Assembly: GCF_964340395.1 (NCBI RefSeq)
Contig: NC_135553.1
Location: 5,001-67,000 of the forward strand
Length of the DNA: 62,000 bases
Direction: 5' to 3'
From: Glandiceps talaboti
Lineage: Eukaryota; Hemichordata; Enteropneusta; Spengelidae
The notes below the pieces were generated by a model. It ran no database searches and was not told the origin of the DNA. It saw nothing but the letters and a program-made list of their open reading frames with translations. The translations under genes were made by a program, and so were the position numbers. Numbering within the stretch: the first letter of the stretch is position 1; each line of letters opens with the position of its first letter. This document shows, piece after piece, positions 39,101 to 49,812 of this stretch.

Positions 39101-40999
39101 GTTGTTTCATTTGTCTATGAATCCCTGATGTTATCTTTGCAATATACGTGATCATTTGGCTGTTACTATGGGCATGGTCTTGTTACTAGGTATATTTGCA
39201 TCCATTTTTTGAATGTTTATTCATGTTTATTAATTCCTCTTATCTTTGTAATATATGTGATCATTTGGCTGTTGCCATGGGTGTGGTCTTGTTGGTAGGC
39301 ATATTTGCATACATTTCAAATTATGAATGTTTGCTCAGAATCCGTTATCTTTGTGAAACACACCACTAATTTGTTTACTCACTTACCTACCAGATGATGA
39401 TGTTATTTAACCAAAATATACTGCCATTTGGTTGTTGCCAAAAGGCGTGGTCATGGTTGCTAGGGCCAATTGTGTCAAAATGTTTTGAAAAAATCTGCAG
39501 AATAACACTTCTAGAAACATCTCACCAAGTTTCAGTCTTGTTGACCAAGTATTATTTATATACTTTTTGAACAAAATTTGCATTTTCACACCTAATTTGC
39601 ATATCACTGATGATGATCACATGCTTAATATTTCTTCATCTATACACCCCCAGATGCATCCCCATTAAATTTCAGCCCAATCTGTTCAGTAGTTGTGGAA
39701 TTTAAGATTTTTGACCAAAAAGACACGTTTTTAGCCCTAATTTGCATATAATTGAAGGGATCATCATGTCGTGAACAATTCTTAATCTAAACACCTCTGA
39801 GAATGTTCCCACTAAATTTCAGACTGATTTGCTCAGTAGTTTTTGAGTTTAAGTTTATTGACCAATAATCACACACCGGTGGTAAGATCATTTTGATTTT
39901 TGATTTGTATATATATATATATAATTTTGAATTTTGATTTGTATATACATATTTGAATGTTTGCTCAGAATCTGTTATCTTTGTGAATCACACACATACA
40001 CACACACATATATATAAATATAAACAGTTTCCAAACTAGACACCCAGAAATATCATGGCAATCGGTCCTGCAGTTTTTGACTTTAATTTGCTTGCAGACA
40101 CAAACACAGAGACAGCCAGACACTTTGCCATGGCTATAGCACTACTGAACCTTATCAGTTCAGTTGTGCTAAAAATCATCTTCATCATTATGTTTCTCTG
40201 CTTCTCCTTTTCCGCATCTCTATCTTCTTTATATTGGAGTCCTGGTAAGAAGCCATTTCTCAGTTTCTCTACACAATTGGCATGTTCACAGCTGCCCCCC
40301 CCCCCCCCTAAAAAATGTCTGTTTTATCATGCTCTGATACAGCTACCCAGCTAAAGACTGAAAAATTGAACACACAATGTCTTACCTGGGGTGGTTCATA
40401 GATTGCAGCTACTGTACATTTGATTCCTAAAGGCACACCATCATGGTACTCATACCGACCATAAAGCAGTCCAGCTCTTTGATTACCTGACTTCCTCCAA
40501 TAGTCAATAAAACGATCAAACAATTTTGGATTTTCAAACATGACATTGTCAACATGACGATAAGGCTACAAAACCAAAACAGATAAAAGGAAATATAAAT
40601 AGTCATCAAAACAAGTATTCATCCAAGCCATTGTCTATTCAATAGTTTGAGGGTCATAAATATTATCATATTTTTTCAGTATATCTGATTACTGTATGTC
40701 TATTTTGATGACCTAGCAATTTAAGCTCAGTAAGATCTAAGAAATTCAGGATATGTTGCAATACTTCTTGATCTAAACTTTCAGTTAAAACCCTACAAGA
40801 GAAGTTACAAATAATGACATGTTAACTCAGTCAATAGTACTATCCTAAAACCTTAGTATAGTGCAAACATCTCATTAGCTATAACTGGAGTATTATTTCT
40901 TGACAATAAAAATTATATACCTTGGAAATTGTTAAAATACCAATAATCAAACATCGTACATTAGAGGTAATTCAATACCATTCTGTGTGCATGTATAAC

Positions 41000-41070
<71 letters not shown>

Positions 41071-44000
41071 ATGTGCATGTACAATGTATTAGGTAGATGC
41101 ATTAGCATAAAATGTATTAAATGTATTGGTATAGCATTTGTGTTGGTAAGACAGTGGGTGGGGTGTTGTTGATTTCTGTAGCTTAATATCTTATCTGGTC
41201 TGTTGATATTAAAAGTCCTGCCAAACTATAATGTTGCATACTAGATAAATCAGTCAGTAGCACTGGCAGCATAAAGTGACATTAAATGATACTTGTCATG
41301 TGTACATTGTCCCACTGGCAGCATTTGGCTACATGAGTGCTGTGACATGTACAACACCTCTCACCTGTCTACTGAGGGTAACAGCACTTGGTTGACATTT
41401 TGTACATATACCTTCAGGCCATGGTGGATGTCCTGTACACCCTGGTTTGATTTTACAACTAATATCTTCAAGCATTGCAAATTTACCCCTGAAAATCAAA
41501 CAAATCCACATTGAAGATAAAAGGACAATTGTAAATTGTATTCTCTCAAAGTAATTCAAATCTCTGGTGAATGCTGTACAAAACATATTCATTTACCATG
41601 CTAAGTTATACATTTAATATACATGCACTGACTTCAACTTTTCTTGATAGATTTCTCCCTAACAAATTACGGGACTAACATTTTTGTTATCATTTGGCCA
41701 TAATATTAGGATATTTCACATGTACATGTACTTACCTGCTAACACCTCCAGTAAGCTTCCTCATATATGCATGGAATGACATGTGTTTGATGGGCGGATC
41801 ATGGTTATGTAAATAGGTCTCATCATATGGCTGGAACAAAGAAAACACATCAGTATCATTGCGGCTATGACTCCATGATAATAACCTTTATGGACCAGAA
41901 ATGGGTTTTGCAGATGGAGGTTGTACAGTGTTACGTCATACTACCGTACTAAGGTCCGCAAGACACATATTCAGTCAGTAAAGGTTCTATAAAATACGAA
42001 GTGTTGACATACATTACAAAACATTATTTTTTATTTTTGAAGAAAATAATGGTTAAACGATTTGTGCAACTGACCTTATTTGAGCAAAGTGTGTCTTGCT
42101 GCAATATGGGGAAATTATTGCCACGAATGTGAGGGCACTTTGTCCCAATGCATTACAATTCTCAGTACCTGAAATAGAATATTACCACCACCTAGGTGCA
42201 TCATAAAAATAATGAATATTCAATTTCTTGGTTGACACCATAACTTCTGTTCCACTATCTTCACATGCAATACTACAGGCGTGCAAGAGAATAAGTTGAC
42301 CTTCTTATTCTATTTTAACCCTCTAGCATGAGGAAATGCTATTGCAGGTACTGAGAATTGAGGCAACAGAAGTGACACTGGTTACACTAAGATACTAAAA
42401 GACCTTGCTAAGTTTTGCCTCAGTAAGTAGTGATTTGAGCTCGGCAAAGTATTCTATTATTTTCCTTCTTTTTTTTCAATTTGTCACCTTCATTAGCATT
42501 TGCAAACAATAAAAAATGTTTGCAGTTTCTACATTTAGTTATCTTCAAGTAAATCACATCTCTTTCTGTGAATAAGTTAGTCTGTAAGATACGAAGTGTC
42601 ATGCCAAGCACATCAGCTGGTGGAAGGGGTTTGCTGATGTGTCAGTGCACCCTGTGTGTCATGTCATACTTAACAGGCTATGAATAAGAATGATAGTGAG
42701 AAAAAAAGTGACAGAAGAGTGCTTTCAAGCTACATGTAGTTGATACCTATCAATTTATCAATGTCAATTTTCAGTGCTATTCAAACACCCTCACTCAGTT
42801 GTGACCAAAAGTGAGACAATTCTATGAGAAAACTATATATCTAAAATGCTATTCACTATATCACCACCAGATTTAAACTGAATACCTCCCATAATGGAAA
42901 CCATAGGTTTTTGCTCCTACACATATTTTTGGAATGCATTCTTGTTAAAGTGTACATGCAAAGGGTGATACTTTTTTTCGTCATTATGTTTATTTTGCCA
43001 TAAAAATACAAGGACACTGGGTTTTGTGATAGTATAGAATAGCACTGACACGAGAAATTGTGTGAAAAATGAGCCACTCTAGGCCCAGCCACAGAGCACC
43101 TCTGGAAGTACTTCTCATTTGCATATGGATAGGACAGATTTTGGACATCATGACGTCACTTCGGGAACACAATCGTCCTCTTCAGTTATCTTTACATGCA
43201 AAGCCATTAGGGCAGAGCCCAGGAGGTCAACTTCACAACCGGTTTTCGCCAGAACACAACATTGAATATTCGTCACATGCCTCAAGCATAGAGCAATACA
43301 CTCCAGCATTAACATGTGATGGTGTGATTTAGCCATATTCCTTAGAACCGACCGCAAGCAGTAACGACATTTCCTCTGGCAGTGAATGAGTGAGGAAGGT
43401 GGTGGTGGTCAACCACAAAGACTGAATGACACTGCTTTATGAAGGTTTTTTTATGTAAATTTCACAGAAAAATGTAGCCATGACTAGTACACATTATATG
43501 TAATAGTATACCTGTGTTTAAATGTCCACCATGCAAGTTTATTGCTTGTTTTCTGACTATGCCTTGCTGTCTTGTACTGCAACATGGACCATCCAGCATA
43601 TTGTTTACGTCCTGGTGAAGCCGTATTGTTTACATAAAGTGAAGGCTGTTATCAGCGTCCTTTGTTGACATAACTATTCAATGGGTGGAAAACAGCTCCC
43701 ACAGACAACCTCAGTGTTACCTCAACACGAAAACTGAATAACATAGACTTTGTATTTTTTTATTGCATGTATGCAGTTGTCAGAGTAAATTGTACGTGAC
43801 AATAACGTTAGATGTAACATATTACGTTTTGTTACTTTTGTCCGCGGATTATGTGAATCCCTTGAATCAAAATCTTCGTAAAAAGTAGACCCACAAATTC
43901 ATCCGAGCAGGAAGTTTTGTTGGATAACTATGCAATTTCATTTATTTTTATGGCAAAATAAACATAATAATGAAAATATTATCAACCTTTGCATGTACAC

Positions 44001-46471
44001 TTTAAGATGCACTACAGCCTAATCACACTACGCACATTATTATCATTAAAAATAAAAATGACGCCAATGGCGCTGCAGCACAACTGTAGGTTGCTGTTGG
44101 TATGGGTGCAGTCTTGTTGCTAGGCATATTTGCATACATTTCTTGAATATTTATTCAGTTACCTACCCATCCCTGTTGTTATCTTTGTAATGTGCATCAT
44201 CATTTCACTGCTGCTAAGGGCATGGTCATGGTTGATAGGACCAATTGTGTCAAAATGTTTTCAACAACAACTGTAGAATAACACCTCCAGAAACATCCCA
44301 CCAAGTTTCCACCCATTCACTATGCAGTTTCAAATGTTTGACCAAAATTGACATTTTAAGACCTAATTGGCATAGCGCTGATGGGATCATCATGTTGTGA
44401 ATACAGCTTCATCTACACATCCCCAGATGCATCCCCATTAAATTCCAGTCCAATCTGATTGATAGTTTTTTAATTAGTTTTTGACCAAAAGACACTTTTT
44501 TTAGACCAAATTTGCATAGCACTGGTGGATCATCATGTGATGGACAATTCTTAATCTAAACACCACTAAAAATGTTCCCACCAAATTTCCAACTGATCTG
44601 CTCAGTACTGTTTGAGTTGAACTTGTTTGACCAAAAACCACACTTTTTTTACCAAAATCACACACTGGTGGTGATAAGATTTGAACAATTTCCAAAAATA
44701 GACACCCAAGGCAGTACATCAATCAAATATCATGGCAATATGTCCAGCGGTTTTTGACTTTAAGTTGTTTACATGCACAGACAGACAGACACACAGACAG
44801 ACACTTTGCCATGCCTATAGCACTTGTGCTCAAAACTATGCCAACAGCTTTACAGGGTATGCGTTATTTAATGGTTGATGTCTGTGCCAAATTATATTGA
44901 ATTTGAAACTTGCATTCTTAAGATATAGCCTAATTAGTGTTCATTAATTATGCAAATTAATCATTATACTAAAAAGTATGCCAACATGCTTTAAGGGATA
45001 TGTGTGCTTTGTTATGGTTGATGTATGTGCCAAATCATATTTAATGTGAAGCTTACATTCTTAAGATACAGCCTAATTACCAAAGTTCATTAATTATGCA
45101 AATTATTCAATGAATATGCACATGTATGTCATAGAACACTGTCCTAATACCAACTTTGAATGAGATCTGTTCAAGCATGTCTGAGTTATGGCTTTGGACA
45201 GGGAAAATTCGCAAACAAAATGGCTGCTAGGCGGCCATATTGGATCGTATCATGAAACAAATTGACGTGCATATGTATGCCATAGTATGTTGCCTCTGTA
45301 CCAAGTTTGAAAAAAATCGGTCCAGGCATCTCCAAGAAACAGCTCTGGACGGATGGACGGATGGAACCCAATCCATAAGTCCCAGTCCCGGACATCGTCT
45401 GGAGGGGACTAAAAACAACACTTTTTTGTGTTGATTTTTCTGTACCTGATGAGTCGTATTTGCCATCTTGAAAAATTGAGGTACATATTTTCATGTTATA
45501 AGTAATCATTTTACCTCTAGTGCTGCACAGTGGACACATTTTCCCCTTGGACCATGCCGGCATCTGTGAATAAAAGCGCAAATGGTGTTGTAGCACAACT
45601 GTTGATATTAAATTTTGATTTTCTGCACTGATTATGTAGTCTTGTTGCATCATTTAAATGTTGCTATGGGTGTGGTCTTGTTGCTAGGCATATCTACATA
45701 TAATTTTGCAATGTTTATTCATTTACCTTCCCGTCACTGGTGTTATTTTGGCATTATATGTCATTGTTTACCTGTTGTTATGGCTGTGGTCTTGTTGCTA
45801 AGGGCATTTACATATTTTTAAGTAATGTTTATTCAATTGCCTACCCATCCCTGTTGTTATAATTGTAAAAAAATCTTATCATTTGACTGTTGCTAAGGGT
45901 ACTGTCATAGTTGCTAAGGCCCATAATGTAAGTATGACACCCTCATAATTTGCAGACTAACACTTTCAGAATCATTACCATATTTCATCCCCAGTAGTCT
46001 GAGAGGTAAAGTTCAAAACCAAAATCACTTGTATCACCTACCTAATTTGCATATCACTGATGAGATCATCACATTATGGACAATTCTTAATCTTAATACC
46101 CCAAAGAATGTTTCCACCAAATTTCAGATAAATACGCCCAGTAGTTTTTGATTTTAAGTTTTTTGACCAAAAATCACATTTTTATACCCAAATCACACAT
46201 CTGTGATGCAATCATTTAGCTTTGAACAATTTCCCAACTAGACACCATAAGTAATGTTCCTCCGAATACCAAGTCAATCGGTCTGGCAGTTTTTTGAGTA
46301 TAAGTCGTTCACACACAGAGACACACAGACATACAGACACACAGACACACATCCTCACACACACACACTCACACACATACACACACATGCACACACACAC
46401 ACACACTCACACACACATACACACACACGCACACACACACACACACACACTCACACACACATACACACACA

Positions 46472-46526
<55 letters not shown>

Positions 46527-49500
46527 ACTGCACCATGCCTATAGCACTACTGAACTTTATTGTTACATATGTACATAACATGAATGTACCACAGTGACAC
46601 TAGGTTTCAAGAAACTAAACACACACTCAACAGTGCTATTGTATTCACATATAATCATAACCGAGTTTACATGGTGCGAAAAATGGTTTGAACTCCCACC
46701 TTTGGCAGATGTCCTAAGTCAGGATGGTTTCACATCTGTGTGATTTTGTCATCTTGACTTAGAACCTTTGCTAACTAGCAAAACACTATCATACTGTTTT
46801 TGATTGGTGGTGTTTTTTTTTATCTACAACAAACTTGCTGAAAGAATAGAGATCAAGACAAATCAAACTGAAAATAAAAGAGAATAGAATAAGGAAAGTG
46901 GTGCTCACAGTTGTTCATCTCTTTGTCTCTGTATTTTACCATCCAAAGTTGCTATGTACTGATCAACGTCATCTTCTACTACAGACTGTTCAGCAGTTGA
47001 TGATGAGGTTGAAGATGAACTTGCTGTACTTGGACCTGAGGTGGAAGGTGTGTCAGGTGTGTAGAGATCACTAGTGTCCATTGCTTCTGATGAGTCCATG
47101 ATAACACCAGCATGTGGAAACAAATATAGCATGTCACCATGCCTATAACACAAAAAGAAATAAATGATGCAAAAACATACACAATCTATGAAGGTATTGG
47201 CAATTTGGTGAATGTAACTTACATGCACATAGATTTCCACACTTTGTACCATATTTTGGGGAACCATGGTAAATTACCTGGGGAACTCAGTTAGACTTTA
47301 CCTATAAAGTATAAATGTACTTATCACAAATATTGAATGTATCATTACCATATATTCAGACTTCTTTGACTTACTTGATTTTCATAGAAGTGATAGACTT
47401 CTTTGGAGCACTTTTCAATTTTCCTGATTTATCTCTTGAAACAAATAGATCAAAGTCAGCCACTGTCAATTCTACTGCACTGGCAACCTGTAAAGTGTAT
47501 GACAGGAAAGGTAACATACCAACAACATCCTTATTCGTAATTTCTACAGCATGTATGTCATAACATGAATACAATGTATGTATGCCCACTGTGTTTGGAT
47601 AAACACAGTGGGCAGTCCAAAATTTGTTTGGATAAACAGTCTTTCAGATAATTGGTCACAATGAAAACATGCAGCGCACGATTGATTTCCAATACGGAAT
47701 ATATTTAAATTACATGTATATTACAAATTGTCAGCAAAAAGACATTCATAAATTATACATTTGTGTGTTATTAGAATGAAGTTTGCTGCTGACACCAAAT
47801 CCTTGGTGGACTTTGAAACCATGCTATTGCTTGCTGTACCAGCAATGAGCTCATCGTTGACAGTCACAAAAATCATTGTCAGGCTTTGAAACCATGCTTT
47901 CCCTTATATGTTACAAAGAGTTCATCATTGACACCAAATCATTTTCTGACTTTGTTGACACCAATCTTTGAAATCCTGTTTGCTGTAAACACCATCAATT
48001 AGTTCATCATTGACAGTCACACAAATCATTGTCAGGTTTTGAAGCAATGCTTTCCATTGTATGTTACAATGGGTTCGTCATTGACTTCTAATCTTTTGTA
48101 CGGATTTGGATTATGGTATTGCAAAAAATGGCTCTCAGATTGATTATGGATGCCCCCAGAACAGAGCAGAGCTGAATATATTTAAAAGTCACCTAAAGTT
48201 GATTTTTCCAAAGAAAAACATCATTTTACGTAACAAAATTAAGGGCTATGAATAACTGAATATGTTCATCACTTGCGTCGCAAATGTTTATGTATGGCGC
48301 TAGCTAAGGTGTTGCCAAACGTCGCGATTTCTCAATTCAACTTGATGATATAGGAATATTACTGTACTAACAAACATAAAAAAGATAGTTATTCTTTTCG
48401 AACATGTAAAACAAATTTCAATTATCGACAATATAAATGTCAAAATCGTACTTCCACAACCCCAAAATGTCATCAGTCTGCACCGCATACCGTACGCATG
48501 TCAAACATTCAAATAGTGTAACAATTTCTTAGTACAGTGATGCCATGATACTCCTTACAATGTTACAATAATCATGTTAACATACCCACTGTTACAATAT
48601 TGCAATGCATGGCTATGTTATGTCACCGATATGATGACCGGACTACGGTAGCAATATACATAGTATACGCAAGATCAAAACAAACATGGTGGTGCCCAGT
48701 GAACTGTATACACACGTTCTGTGGGCGAAGTATATCATGGAATGCAAACGATCATTGACTGTCTGGTTTAGTGAGAATTTTGATTCGCCAGCATGGCAAA
48801 AGACTTTGAAAACAGTTTCACTATGTCACATTTAGAAGTGAATCATATGAATGGATGGGATGAATTCTGAATCATGTGAGTGGGTGGTTATAGAGCACAG
48901 AGAGTCAATCAATCACGCTCATTTTCCAGAGGTCAGGAGTCTTTTTGCAGGGTTTTCCGGGGGGGGGATTCCAGGGTTTTCCAGGGTTTTCGAGGACCGT
49001 GTGAACCCTGTTACTAGGATCAACAATGTATCATCCCACAATACCAGACTCGGCAGCCAAAACAATGTTCTATATGTCCATACAACCAAATTAATGACAA
49101 CGTCCAAAGCATTACTTAAGACATGCTGATGCGAACACCTTTAACAAGCTTACTGAAAAAGTTCAGAGTTCACCGTCTTTCTGCACTTTTAAAACTTATT
49201 CCATAGAAACACTTATCTTAAATATGCTTCTAAGAAGCATATTTTAAATGAGTGTTTCTGTCAGTTTTATTTATCCCATATTTTGTATTTGTCTTATATT
49301 TGTACTTCTGTGTGTGTTTTACTAATCCTCCTTTTGTTGTCTTTCAGAGAGCCCTGGGGAACATGCATATACATGTACTATGACATCCAAAGAAAACAGT
49401 ACATACACCTTAATAAATATTGATTATGAAACAAACCTTTTGAAATAATTTAGTCATAGAATCACTTGATGATATTTGTATCCTCTTCTGTCCATCTGGG

Positions 49501-49635
49501 GACTGGATTCTCACGACCTAGAAAACAGAATAAATCTAATAATATCTAAATTCTAACATTGTGTATCAAAGTTAACCTTATTTTCTTAATTTTTACCTTT
49601 GGTAAAGAAGGTTATATATTAGGGATGAAAAGTCT

Positions 49636-49696
<61 letters not shown>

Positions 49697-49756
49697 CGCA
49701 TGCACGCATGTATGTGTTTATGTGTGTGTGTGTGCACGCACGAGTGTGTATGTGTT

Positions 49757-49812
<56 letters not shown>

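Noticed and set aside
46065-46100. CTGATGA motifs recurring in Family A
   Set aside because: No GAAA or pairing stems follow; chance part of the repeat consensus.
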